The notes beneath the pieces were generated by a model that saw only the letters and a program-made list of their open reading frames with translations, was not told the DNA's origin and ran no database searches. A DNA stretch of 64,000 bases from Rhodocyclaceae bacterium (GTDB lineage: Bacteria > Pseudomonadota > Gammaproteobacteria > Burkholderiales > Rhodocyclaceae): positions 62,001-126,000 of the forward strand of contig NKXK01000020.1 in NCBI GenBank assembly GCA_004379165.1. Direction: 5' to 3'. Position 1 is the first letter of the stretch; every line of letters starts with the position of its first letter. The position numbers and the translations under genes are program-made. Positions 53,979-62,496 of this stretch are shown here, one piece after another.

Positions 53979-55140
53979 CGGCGCAGTTTTCATCACCGGC
54001 ACCTCCGCCTTCCTGCCCAACGCCCCGGTCGGCAACGACGACATCGAATCCGTCCTCGGCATGGTCGGCGGCAAGCCTTCGCGCGCGCGCCGCGTCGTGC
54101 TGCGTAGCAACGGCATCCGCCAGCGCCATTACGCCATCGACCCGACCAGCGGAGGCTTCACCCACTCCAACGCGCAACTGACCGCTGAGGCCATTCGCCT
54201 GCTGCAATCAGGCGGGCTCGACACCGCCAGAATCGACCTGCTGGCCTGCGGCACCTCCTGCGCGGACCAGCTGATGCCCAACCATGGCGTCATGGTTCAT
54301 GGCGAACTCGGCAATCCGCCGTGTGAAGTCATCGCTACTGGCGGCATCTGCGTCTCCGGCCTGACCGCGCTCAAATACGCCTGGTTGTCAGTGCTGGTCG
54401 GCGAGGCTCGGTGCGCTGTCGCCACCGGCTCGGAACGCGCCTCCGGCGGCCTGCTGGCGCGCAACTTCGAAGCCGAATCGGCGGCCAAGCTGGCTGCGCT
54501 GGAAACCAACCCGGAAATTGCCTTCGAGAAGGATTTTCTGCGCTGGATGCTTTCCGACGGCGCCGGCGCCTGCCTGCTGGAAGCGCAGCCGCTCGCCGAC
54601 GGCGCGTCGCTGCGCATCGACTGGATCGACATCTTGTCGCAAGCCAACAGCAACGAAACCTGCATGTACGCGGGCGGCGAAAAGGCCGCGGATGGCCAGC
54701 TGAAAGGCTGGCAGGAGTTTACGCAGGACGAATGGGCGCGGCACTCGGTCTTTGCGGTCAAGCAGGACGTCCGACTGCTCAACGAGGCCGTCGTCGAACA
54801 GACGCTGGGCAAAACCATTGCCCAAGTCGTACCGCGCCGCGGGCTTCGTGCCGACCAGATCGACTGGTTCCTGCCGCACATGTCGTCGGAGTTTTTCCGG
54901 CAGCCGATGATCGACTGCATGCGGACCGCCGGCTTCACCATCCCTCAAGACAAGTGGTTTACCAACCTGCACAGCAAGGGCAACACCGGTTCGGCGTCGA
55001 TCTACATCATGCTCGATGAACTCTTCCGCAGCGGCCAGCTTGGTGACGGCCAGCGCATCCTTTGCTTCGTGCCGGAAAGCGGCCGTTTCACCGGCGCCTT
55101 CATGCACCTGACCGTTGTCGGTGCCAGCCGCCATGCGTGA
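53968..55140 (+). CDS. DarB-like ketosynthase III
   Basis: A 390-residue KAS III-type thiolase-fold enzyme. The catalytic triad is Cys128 (ATGGICVSGL), His304 (WFLPHMSSEFF) and Asn339 (SKGNTGSASIY), all retained. The LPHMSSEFF and GNTGSASIYIMLDEL signatures fit DarB, which fuses a beta-ketoacyl thioester with a second acyl unit and cyclises to a 1,3-cyclohexanedione. ATG 53968 overlaps the previous gene by 11 bases. Chain donors cannot be read from sequence. Confidence 0.87.
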   Translation: MHRSGAVFITGTSAFLPNAPVGNDDIESVLGMVGGKPSRARRVVLRSNGIRQRHYAIDPTSGGFTHSNAQLTAEAIRLLQSGGLDTARIDLLACGTSCADQLMPNHGVMVHGELGNPPCEVIATGGICVSGLTALKYAWLSVLVGEARCAVATGSERASGGLLARNFEAESAAKLAALETNPEIAFEKDFLRWMLSDGAGACLLEAQPLADGASLRIDWIDILSQANSNETCMYAGGEKAADGQLKGWQEFTQDEWARHSVFAVKQDVRLLNEAVVEQTLGKTIAQVVPRRGLRADQIDWFLPHMSSEFFRQPMIDCMRTAGFTIPQDKWFTNLHSKGNTGSASIYIMLDELFRSGQLGDGQRILCFVPESGRFTGAFMHLTVVGASRHA

Positions 55141-55528
55141 CCAGGACGTCCCCCAAGAAGGCAACCGGACACTGGGCGGCCATCGCAAGGCGGTCTATGC
55201 CCGTGGCGACGATGGCCGACTGCACATGGTCGCTTCTGCCGGCTGGGAGGTCGAGGAAATCGTCACCAGCCAGGCGGTGGCCGATCTTGAACGCCTTGCG
55301 GCTGACGCGTTGCAGCGCTTCCGGGCCGGACTGACCGCACCGCTGGAGGTGCACATGCACCGCGCGCGGATGGACATCCCTTTGCTGGCTCAAGCCACCG
55401 GACTCTGGCAGTGGCGCGTGCGTCGCCATCTGCGTCCGGAGATTTTCCAGCGACTTTCCCCCGCATTGCTTCAACGCTATGCCGAAGCGCTCGGACTGAG
55501 CGTAGTGCAACTCAAGGACGTCGCGTGA
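55133..55528 (+). CDS. Small unknown protein with HTH-like C-terminus
   Basis: A 131-residue protein. The C-terminal half (DIPLLAQATGLWQWRVRRHL, then FQRLSPALLQRYAEALGLSV) has the spacing of a Cro/C1-like helix-turn-helix; the N-terminal half is unassigned (KAVYARGDDGRLHMVASAGW). It starts at ATG 55133, eight bases inside the ketosynthase gene, and its stop overlaps the next GTG. A pathway-specific regulator or an adaptor are both possible; neither is shown. Confidence 0.6.
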   Translation: MRDQDVPQEGNRTLGGHRKAVYARGDDGRLHMVASAGWEVEEIVTSQAVADLERLAADALQRFRAGLTAPLEVHMHRARMDIPLLAQATGLWQWRVRRHLRPEIFQRLSPALLQRYAEALGLSVVQLKDVA

Positions 55529-56517
55529 GTGAATTACAGCACGCGCAGGCATCACACTGCGAAAGTGGCGTCATGTCGACCATGCTCCGTCATCACGGAC
55601 TGGCGATCAGTGAACCGATGGCCTTCGGGTTGTCCTCGGCGATTTCATTTGCCTACCTGCCGATTGTCCGCATCAACGGCCTGCCGCTGGTCGCCTACCG
55701 CATGCCGCCCAAATGGATCATCAAGGGTCTGCAAAAACCGCTGGCGCTGAAGATGCGCTTCGAGACCTTTCGCCGGCCCGAAGACGGCGTCCGCCGCCTC
55801 GATCAATTGCTGGCCGATGGCCAGGTCGTTGGCCTGCAGACCTCGGTCTATTGGCTGCCCTACCTGCCAGAAGACCTGCGTTTTCATTTCAACGCCCACA
55901 ATATCCTCGCCTTCGGCAAGGCAGATGATGGCAGCTACCGGATTTCCGACCCGGTTGCCGAAATGACGGTCACCTGCCCGCCCGACGCGCTGCAGCGGGC
56001 ACGTTTTGCCAAGGGTGTACTGGCGCCCAAGGGGCTGATCTACTACCCGCTGGGTCGCCCGCAGGAACCGGCCTGGGAAAAGGTGGTGCCCAAGGCCATC
56101 GTCAAGACCGCCCGCATCATGCTTGACTCGCCACTGCCGATCATCGGCGTGCGCGGCATCCGCCGACTGGCTGCGGCCATCGAGCGCCTCGAAACCGGTA
56201 CCGATGCCCAACACAGCAAGCTCTTCATCGGCCAGGTCGTGCGCATGCAGGAAGAAATCGGTACCGGCGGCGGTGGCTTCCGCTTCATTTACGCCAGCTT
56301 CCTGCAGGAAGCCGCCGACCGACTGGCCCGCCCGGTCCTCAACGAACTGGCCGACACGCTGATCGACATTGGCGACGAGTGGCGCGAATTCGCGCTGGCC
56401 ACGGCGCGCATGATCCGCGACCGCGATCCGCTTGATCCGCCGCGTCTGGCTGACAAGCTGCGTACCATCGCCCACCGGGAACAGACTTTCTTCCGCGACC
56501 TGCGCCGCGCTGCATGA
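55525..56517 (+). CDS. BtrH N-terminal domain (DUF4872-type) protein
   Basis: A 330-residue cytoplasmic protein. The N-terminal HCESGVMSTMLRHHGLAISE, then FGLSSAISFAYLP, match the BtrH_N domain, a papain-like fold with the Cys-His core; BtrH in butirosin synthesis moves an acyl chain from its ACP onto an aminoglycoside. The DUF4872-like C-terminal part follows. Here a carrier protein is encoded three genes downstream, so acyl transfer from that ACP is a reasonable inference. GTG start at 55525 overlaps the preceding stop. Confidence 0.78.
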   Translation: MSELQHAQASHCESGVMSTMLRHHGLAISEPMAFGLSSAISFAYLPIVRINGLPLVAYRMPPKWIIKGLQKPLALKMRFETFRRPEDGVRRLDQLLADGQVVGLQTSVYWLPYLPEDLRFHFNAHNILAFGKADDGSYRISDPVAEMTVTCPPDALQRARFAKGVLAPKGLIYYPLGRPQEPAWEKVVPKAIVKTARIMLDSPLPIIGVRGIRRLAAAIERLETGTDAQHSKLFIGQVVRMQEEIGTGGGGFRFIYASFLQEAADRLARPVLNELADTLIDIGDEWREFALATARMIRDRDPLDPPRLADKLRTIAHREQTFFRDLRRAA

Positions 56518-57428
56518 CACTGAGCATCAGCGCTGTTTCTCACACCTATCGCGGCGCCCGCGAGGCGGCGCTCGACAGCGTTTCGCTGAACATTCCGGCC
56601 GGTGGCGTTTTCGGACTGCTCGGCCCCAATGGCGCGGGCAAAACGACGCTGATTTCGCTGATCTGCGGTCTGCTCGAATCCGATCAGGGTCTCATCACGC
56701 TCGACGACGAACCGCTGGCCCTGGTTCGTGCCGCTGACCCGGCGCGCGTCGCGCTGGTGCCGCAGGATTACGCCTTCTACCCGATGCTCAGCGTCGTCGA
56801 GAACCTGCGTTTTTTCGGTGGCGCACTCGGTCTATCTGGGGCACTGTTGCGCCAGCGCTGCGACGCCGCGATCGCGTTCGCCCGACTGGAACAGGTCACC
56901 GGCAAGCTCGCCGAAACCCTCTCCGGCGGCCTGCGCCGGCGCCTCAATCTTGCCATCGGCCTGCTCGGCGAGCCGCGACTGCTGCTACTCGACGAACCGA
57001 CGGTCGGCGTCGATCCGCAGTCCCGCCATTTCCTGCTCGACGCCATTGCCGGCCTGCCGGCCAGCGGCACGACGGTAATCTATACCAGTCACTACATGGA
57101 GGAAGTCGAGGCGATCTGCCAGCGGCTGGCCATTCTCGATCAAGGCAAGGTCCTGGCTGCCGGGACACTGGGCGAATTGCTCGACAGCGACGAACAGACG
57201 CTGGAACTTCGCCTCGACCGCCCCCTGCCAGAGAGCCTGCTCAGCAAATACCACGCCGTTCCCAGCGGTGCGCTCGATTTTGGCCTGTTTTTGCCGTCGA
57301 CCGCAGCACTGCCCGAACTGCTTGCCGAACTCGCCGCCGCCGGTTGCGAAATCTGCTATCTGTCGCTTGGCCGGCAGAATCTGGAACAGGTTTTCATGCG
57401 GCTGACCCGTCGTTCCCTGAGGGACTGA
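56514..57428 (+). CDS. ABC transporter ATP-binding protein
   Basis: A 304-residue ATPase of the ABC-2 exporter class: Walker A LLGPNGAGKTTLISL, signature TLSGGLRRRLNLAIGL, Walker B LLLLDEPTVGVDPQ, and the H-loop TSHYMEEVEAICQRLA. The C-terminal ~70 residues resemble the regulatory extension of drug and lipid exporters. It overlaps the BtrH-like gene by four bases and pairs with the permease seven bases downstream, presumably exporting the pathway product. Confidence 0.93.
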   Translation: MTLSISAVSHTYRGAREAALDSVSLNIPAGGVFGLLGPNGAGKTTLISLICGLLESDQGLITLDDEPLALVRAADPARVALVPQDYAFYPMLSVVENLRFFGGALGLSGALLRQRCDAAIAFARLEQVTGKLAETLSGGLRRRLNLAIGLLGEPRLLLLDEPTVGVDPQSRHFLLDAIAGLPASGTTVIYTSHYMEEVEAICQRLAILDQGKVLAAGTLGELLDSDEQTLELRLDRPLPESLLSKYHAVPSGALDFGLFLPSTAALPELLAELAAAGCEICYLSLGRQNLEQVFMRLTRRSLRD

Positions 57429-57434
57429 TCTGTC

Positions 57435-58658
57435 ATGTCGAGTTTGCTTCCGCGTCTGCACGCCCTCTGGACCAAGGAAACGCTGGCCCTGCTGCGCGAC
57501 CGTCACGGCTTGGCGGCGCTGTTCGTCATGCCGGTGATCTTCATCCTGGTCATGACGATGGCCCTGCACGACGCCTTTATGCCCGGCGCCTCGATCGACG
57601 TTGCCTACGCCGTCGTCGATCTCGATAACAGTCCGCAATCGCAGGCGCTGGTGCGCCGTCTGGACAAGTCCGGGAGTTTCAGACGGATTGCCGTCGGGCA
57701 GGATCTCGATGCTGCCCGCCAGGGCATCCGCGAAAACCAGTACGCGCTGGTGCTGGGGCTGCCGGCTAAATTCGGCGAACGCCTGCTCGCCCCCGCGGGT
57801 GCCGACGGCCAACCGACCGAGCCTTTGACCCTGCTCGTCGATCCCACCCTCAACCCCGCGCTGCAGCTCGCCTTCCGCAACCAGACCGCGGCGGCACTCG
57901 GGACCATCCGTGCCGACGAACTAACGCGACGCGCCGGCAAGCTCTTCGGCCTGCCAGTTTCGCCCGCCGCCGAACGCGACTGGCCGGACGAAATCGTCAG
58001 CATCGCCGTCCAGAACCAGCGCAGCATCCGGCCACCCTCATCGGTGCAACAGAACGTCCCGGCATGGCTGGTGTTTGCGATGTTCTTCGTCGTCATCCCG
58101 ATTGCCTCCATCTTCATCATCGAGCGCCAGGAAGGCACGCTGCAGCGCCTGCGCGCCATCGGCCTGCCCTTCGGGCATATCCTCGCCGGCAAGCTGCTGC
58201 CTTTTTTTGTCGTCAATCAGCTGCAAGCGGTGTTGATGGTTCTGGTTGGCATGTTCATTGTCCCCATGCTCGGCGGCGAGGCCCTGCACATGCCCGCCGG
58301 CCGCTCGCTCATTCACTGGTGGCTGGTCGCGGCCTCGGTCAGCCTTGCCGCCGTCGCCTTCGCGCTGCTGGTCGCCAGCCTGACGCGCACCTCGCAGCAG
58401 GCCGTGGTCGTCGGTGGCGTCGGCAACATCCTGATGGGCGCCGTCGGCGGCATCATGGTCCCCAAATTCATGATGCCCGCCGCCATGCAGCGCCTTGCCG
58501 AATGGTCGCCAATGGCCTGGGGGCTGGATGGTTTCCACACGGTGATGCTCCGTCAGGGCGGTTTCGACGCCATCCTCCCCGACCTGCTCAAACTGCTGAC
58601 CTTCGCCGCGCTGTCGCTGACCGCTGCCGTCTGGCTCAATCGCTCAAGCCAACCATGA
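57435..58658 (+). CDS. ABC-2 type transporter permease
   Basis: A 407-residue permease of the ABC-2/YhhJ type: one N-terminal transmembrane helix (ALFVMPVIFILVMTMAL), a large extracytoplasmic loop (about 50-225), then five more helices including LVFAMFFVVIPIASIFII, the coupling region ERQEGTLQRLRAIGLP, and a final hydrophobic segment near the C-terminus. It partners the ATPase just upstream. The large loop is common in exporters of lipids or hydrophobic compounds. The stop overlaps the ACP start (ATGA). Confidence 0.92.
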   Translation: MSSLLPRLHALWTKETLALLRDRHGLAALFVMPVIFILVMTMALHDAFMPGASIDVAYAVVDLDNSPQSQALVRRLDKSGSFRRIAVGQDLDAARQGIRENQYALVLGLPAKFGERLLAPAGADGQPTEPLTLLVDPTLNPALQLAFRNQTAAALGTIRADELTRRAGKLFGLPVSPAAERDWPDEIVSIAVQNQRSIRPPSSVQQNVPAWLVFAMFFVVIPIASIFIIERQEGTLQRLRAIGLPFGHILAGKLLPFFVVNQLQAVLMVLVGMFIVPMLGGEALHMPAGRSLIHWWLVAASVSLAAVAFALLVASLTRTSQQAVVVGGVGNILMGAVGGIMVPKFMMPAAMQRLAEWSPMAWGLDGFHTVMLRQGGFDAILPDLLKLLTFAALSLTAAVWLNRSSQP

Positions 58659-58924
58659 CCACCGACCTCCGCCTCGCCCTGAAAACCCTGATCATCGAAG
58701 CCTGCGACAAGGATTGCGAGCCATCGGCGATTACTGATGACGAGGTTCTGTTCGGGCCCGAGGCACCGCTGCAACTCGACTCGCTCGACGCGCTGCAGAT
58801 TTCGATGGCAATCAAGAAGCAGTACGGCCTGCGCCTGCCGGACAGCAAGGAAACCCGGCGGATTCTGTCCAACGTGGCGAACATGGCCGAGCATCTTAAA
58901 AGCTGGCTGGCGCAGCGGACTTGA
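58655..58924 (+). CDS. Acyl carrier protein of the resorcinol-lipid cluster
   Basis: An 89-residue carrier protein. The phosphopantetheine attachment site reads LQLDSLDALQISMAI, with Ser about residue 46, in the normal DSL context. The N-terminal helix is typical (LALKTLIIEACDKDCEPSAI). Being separate from primary fatty acid genes, it corresponds to DarC in role. AcpS at 11.9 kb could activate it. Confidence 0.9.
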   Translation: MTTDLRLALKTLIIEACDKDCEPSAITDDEVLFGPEAPLQLDSLDALQISMAIKKQYGLRLPDSKETRRILSNVANMAEHLKSWLAQRT

Positions 58925-58925
58925 G

Positions 58926-60008
58926 ATGCGTGGCAAGCGGCCGGTTTTCTTCCACGACAGCGCGCTGCTCTGCGCCCGCGGGCTGACGCCAGCCACCGCC
59001 GCCGCTGCACTCTGGCGCGGCGAGTGCAGCGCCAAGCAGCGCCGGGTTGCCCCGCACTGCCTGCCTTATCAGTCGCTGCCCTTGCCCGAGTCCGACTGGT
59101 GGTCGCGGGCGGAAACCGCCCTCCGGCAACTTGCAGCCCAGTTATCCGACCTGCCGCCCGAAACGCCACTCTTCGTTGCCTCGTCATCCTTTCAAATGGG
59201 AGGATTCGAAGCGACGGGCGCCCCCTTCGATCTTCCGGCAGCAAGCGCCTCGTTCGCTCCCCGTCTGGCAGACTGGCTGGGTCTGACCGGGCCGCGCTAC
59301 AGCTTCTCCAATGCCTGTATTTCCGGGTTTTCGGCAATCGACGCCGCGGCCACCCTGATCGCCGACGGATTGCTCGATGAGGCGCTGGTGATTGGCGTCG
59401 AACTGGCCAACAACACGACGCTGGCCGGCTTCGCCGCCATGGAATTGCTTTCTTCCACCGCCAGCCGGCCGCTCGACCGCGACCGCGACGGATTGGTGCT
59501 GGGCGAAGGCATCGCCGCCATCCGGCTCTCTGCCCAGCCGACCAACTGGCGTCTGGCGGCAGTGCGAACCGGACTCGACGCCCACTCGCTAACCGGCCCC
59601 GACCCGAGTGGGCGCCCCTTGGCCGAAGTGCTTGCCCAAACGCTCTCCGCCGCCGAAATGACGCCCGCCGAGATCGACCTGATCAAACTTCAGGCTGCCG
59701 GCGCACCGATCACCGATCTGGCGGAGGCCCGCGCCATCGAGCAGGTTTTTGGCGCCCCCCGCCCGCCGCTGATGTCGATCAAACCGGCGCTCGGCCACAC
59801 CCTGGGCGCCTCAGGGGTTGTCGAACTGGTCACGCTGCTGGCCTGTCTCGAACACGACCAGATACCCGCCACAGCGGGCTTCCGTACGCCCGATCCCGAA
59901 TTTTCGACGGTTTTTCCGGTTCACCGCAGCACGCTCCCGGTACGCCGGGCGCTGCTCAATCTGGTCGGTTTTGGCGGTGGGCTGGCGGCGATGGTCATCG
60001 AACGCTGA
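58926..60008 (+). CDS. Divergent beta-ketoacyl synthase lacking the first catalytic His
   Basis: A 360-residue KAS I/II-like protein. The nucleophile Cys131 is present (FSNACISGFSA) and so is the second His, His291 (PALGHTLGASG). The segment that should read NAHGTS, as in the window's own FabF, is QAAGAP, so the first His is replaced by Ala258. The LVGFGGGLAAMV end is intact. Without that His, decarboxylative elongation should be impaired; a priming, transfer or heterodimer role is possible. The start is one base after the ACP stop; the stop overlaps the next start. Confidence 0.85.
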   Translation: MRGKRPVFFHDSALLCARGLTPATAAAALWRGECSAKQRRVAPHCLPYQSLPLPESDWWSRAETALRQLAAQLSDLPPETPLFVASSSFQMGGFEATGAPFDLPAASASFAPRLADWLGLTGPRYSFSNACISGFSAIDAAATLIADGLLDEALVIGVELANNTTLAGFAAMELLSSTASRPLDRDRDGLVLGEGIAAIRLSAQPTNWRLAAVRTGLDAHSLTGPDPSGRPLAEVLAQTLSAAEMTPAEIDLIKLQAAGAPITDLAEARAIEQVFGAPRPPLMSIKPALGHTLGASGVVELVTLLACLEHDQIPATAGFRTPDPEFSTVFPVHRSTLPVRRALLNLVGFGGGLAAMVIER

Positions 60009-60688
60009 TGAAAATCACGCTGAATCATCTTCTGACACAGCGCCTGCCCGTCGCCGACCTGGGCAACGAGGTCCGCCAGCGGCTCGGCAAGCCACTACGC
60101 CGCGCCTCCCCGCTGACCCAACTGGCAGTCAGCGGCGCCCTTGCCTGCCTGCCCGACCCAGCTGCAACGCAGCCGCTAGCCTTGCTCTGGCAATCGACCT
60201 ACGGCCCGCGAGCGGAAACGCTGGCGCTGCTTGACGAAGTCTGCTGCGGCGCGGGTGAGCCGCTGCCCTTCGATTTCCTCGCCAGTCAGCCGGCCATCGC
60301 CGCCGCCCAGCTCAAGCCCTGGCTGCCCTGCTTGCAGACGGCACACCACCTGCCGCTCGACGACGAAGCGCAGACCCAATGGACGCTGATGCTCGCTCTC
60401 GCCCACGCCTGGCTGAGCGAAGGCCGTTATGCACAGGTGCTGTGCGCCCATCTCGACATCGCCGACGGCCAGGCAAGCGGCGACTGGCTGCTGCTGCGCT
60501 GCCATTCCGAACACCCGCCGCTGGCCGAACTCAGCCTGGCCAGCGCAGCGCCGGCCACACAGGCCCGCGACGACAGGGATTTCCCAGCACACCTCGCAAC
60601 CTTGCTTGCCCAGCCTTCCGGCAGGGACCGACGGCTGCGCCTGCAATCTCCCGCGTTGCCCAAGCTGGCGGTAGAATTCGCCCGCTAA
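60008..60688 (+). CDS. Ketoacyl-synthase-like chain-length-factor protein
   Basis: A 226-residue protein resembling the ketoacyl-synt_2 family (chain-length-factor-like) seen in aryl polyene and resorcinol clusters: LRRASPLTQLAVSGALACLP, LLWQSTYGPRAETLALLDEV and PLPFDFLASQPAIAAAQL. It has only the N-terminal half of a ketosynthase fold and no nucleophile Cys in the usual place. It is likely to pair with the degenerate synthase encoded directly upstream, with overlapping stop and start. Confidence 0.78.
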   Translation: MKITLNHLLTQRLPVADLGNEVRQRLGKPLRRASPLTQLAVSGALACLPDPAATQPLALLWQSTYGPRAETLALLDEVCCGAGEPLPFDFLASQPAIAAAQLKPWLPCLQTAHHLPLDDEAQTQWTLMLALAHAWLSEGRYAQVLCAHLDIADGQASGDWLLLRCHSEHPPLAELSLASAAPATQARDDRDFPAHLATLLAQPSGRDRRLRLQSPALPKLAVEFAR

Positions 60689-60710
60689 TCATCTCCACAG
60701 GTTCCCCGAC

Positions 60711-61568
60711 ATGTCCGAATTTGCTTTTGACGTTTCCATCGAGAATTTCGAGGCGCAGGTCTTGATCCCCGCCGATACCGTGCCCGTTGTCGTCGATTTC
60801 TGGGCGCCGTGGTGCCAGCCCTGCCAGACGCTGAAGCCGATGCTGGAAAAGCTTGCCGAGGAATACAAGGGCCGTTTCCTGCTCGCCAAGGTCAATTCCG
60901 ACGAAAACCCGGAACTGGCGCAACACTTTGGCGTGCGCAGCATCCCTTCCGTCAAGGTGCTCTTCCAGGGCCAACTGGTCGATGAATTCAATGGCGCCCT
61001 GCCGGAATCCCAGGTTCGCGAATTTCTTGACCGCATTGCCCTGCCCGCCGGCCCGGAACACGCCGACCTGCGTCAGGTCGCTGCCGGCCTCGTCGCCGAA
61101 GGGAAACTGGAAGAAGCCCTGGCCACGCTGGTACAAGCCAGCCAGGCCAACCCGCAGGATCAGGCGATCCAGCTCGACGCCGTCGAAGTGCTGATGCAAC
61201 TCGGCCGCAACGATGAAGCCAAGCAACTGCTCGGCGGCGACTACGCCAACGAAGCCGAGCGCGCCAATGCCCTGCGCGCCCGTCTGGCGCTGCTCGACGG
61301 CGCTGCCGACATCGCCCCGCTGGAAGCCAAACTGGCCGCTAACGCCGACGACCACGCCACCCGCCTCGAACTCTCCAAGGCCTATGCCGCACAAGGGCGT
61401 TTCCGTGAAGCGCTGGAAGCGGCTCTGGAAGTCGTCCGCCGCGACCGCTTCTTCGATCAGGGTGCCGGCCGTGCCGCCATTCTGTCGCTGTTCGAGGCGC
61501 TGAACGGCGAGCAGTACGACGACCTCGTGCGCGAATTCCGCCGCAAGCTCTCGGCCACCCTCAACTAA
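60711..61568 (+). CDS. ybbN: Thioredoxin-TPR co-chaperone (YbbN/CnoX)
   Basis: A 285-residue protein: an N-terminal thioredoxin domain (residues about 5-110) with WAPWCQPCQTLKPMLEKLA, so a CQPC redox motif rather than CGPC, and a C-terminal TPR-like region (QVAAGLVAEGKLEEALATLV and later helices). CnoX proteins hold oxidised substrates and pass them to GroEL/DnaK. It follows the lipid operon by 22 bases and might be co-transcribed, but the gene is widely conserved independently. Confidence 0.93.
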   Translation: MSEFAFDVSIENFEAQVLIPADTVPVVVDFWAPWCQPCQTLKPMLEKLAEEYKGRFLLAKVNSDENPELAQHFGVRSIPSVKVLFQGQLVDEFNGALPESQVREFLDRIALPAGPEHADLRQVAAGLVAEGKLEEALATLVQASQANPQDQAIQLDAVEVLMQLGRNDEAKQLLGGDYANEAERANALRARLALLDGAADIAPLEAKLAANADDHATRLELSKAYAAQGRFREALEAALEVVRRDRFFDQGAGRAAILSLFEALNGEQYDDLVREFRRKLSATLN

Positions 61569-61586
61569 TCCGCAGCGACGTCGGTC

Positions 61587-62486
61587 GTGAAGCTGTTTTA
61601 CACCGACGTCTTCGTCCTGCCGCTGCCGGCAGGACACCGCTTCCCGATGGAAAAGTACGCCCGTCTGCGGGCGGCGCTGCTCGCCAGCGGCGTCTTCTCC
61701 GAAAGCGACTTCCACCTGCCCCCGGCGGCCAGCGACGAAGAACTGGCCCGCGCCCACGATCCTGCGTACATCGCCGCCGTCAGCTGCGGTGAACTCGAAA
61801 TTTCGGCCCAAAAAGCCATCGGCTTCCCGTGGTCGCCGGGCATGGTCGAACGCTCCCGCCGATCAGCCGGCGCCACCCTCGCCGCCTGCCGCACAGCCTT
61901 TGTCGACGGCATCTCGGCCAACCTCGCCGGTGGTACCCACCACGCCTTTCGTGACCGCGGCGAAGGCTTCTGCGTCTTCAACGATGCCGCCGTCGCCGCC
62001 CGCGCCATGCAGGCCGAGGGCCGGGCGCAGCGCGTCCTGATCGTCGATTGCGATGTCCATCAAGGCAACGGTACCGCCAGCATCCTGCGCGGCGACGACA
62101 GCATTTTTACCTTCTCCATCCACGGCGCCCGCAATTTCCCCTTCGAGAAGGAAACCAGCGATCTCGACATCGAACTGCCAGACGGCTGCAACGACGACGC
62201 CTACCTGCTGCAACTCGACCACGGCCTCGACACCGCCTTCGACCTCGCTCGCCCCGACCTCGTCATCTATCTGGCCGGTGCCGACCCCTACCACGACGAC
62301 CGCCTCGGCCGGCTGGCGCTGAGCTTCGCCGGCCTCGCCGAACGCGACCGCCGCGTCTTCATCCGCTGTCAGGCACTTGGCCTGCCCGTCGCCGTCGCCA
62401 TGGCTGGCGGCTACGCACGGCAGATTGACGACACCGTCGCCATCCACGCCACAAGCATTCGCCTTGCCCGGCAGATCCTTGGCTAA
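61587..62486 (+). CDS. Histone-deacetylase-family hydrolase
   Basis: A 299-residue class of zinc deacetylase fold related to acetoin-utilisation and polyamine deacetylases. Metal and catalytic motifs are present: GGTHHAFRDRGEGFCVFND, VDCDVHQGNGT and AGADPYHDDRLGRL. GTG start at 61587. The substrate is probably a small acetylated amine or a protein lysine, not histones. It has no known tie to the lipid cluster. Confidence 0.92.
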   Translation: MKLFYTDVFVLPLPAGHRFPMEKYARLRAALLASGVFSESDFHLPPAASDEELARAHDPAYIAAVSCGELEISAQKAIGFPWSPGMVERSRRSAGATLAACRTAFVDGISANLAGGTHHAFRDRGEGFCVFNDAAVAARAMQAEGRAQRVLIVDCDVHQGNGTASILRGDDSIFTFSIHGARNFPFEKETSDLDIELPDGCNDDAYLLQLDHGLDTAFDLARPDLVIYLAGADPYHDDRLGRLALSFAGLAERDRRVFIRCQALGLPVAVAMAGGYARQIDDTVAIHATSIRLARQILG

Positions 62487-62496
62487 AATCAGTTGC

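Noticed and set aside
53037-60688. The cluster as a full aryl polyene locus
   Set aside because: Aryl polyene loci carry ketoreductase, dehydratase, thioesterase and acyltransferase genes; none is found here, only the ketosynthase-like and Dar-like parts.
61587-62486. The HDAC-like gene as part of the lipid cluster
   Set aside because: It follows ybbN, a broadly conserved gene, and no pathway step calls for it; adjacency alone is not enough.
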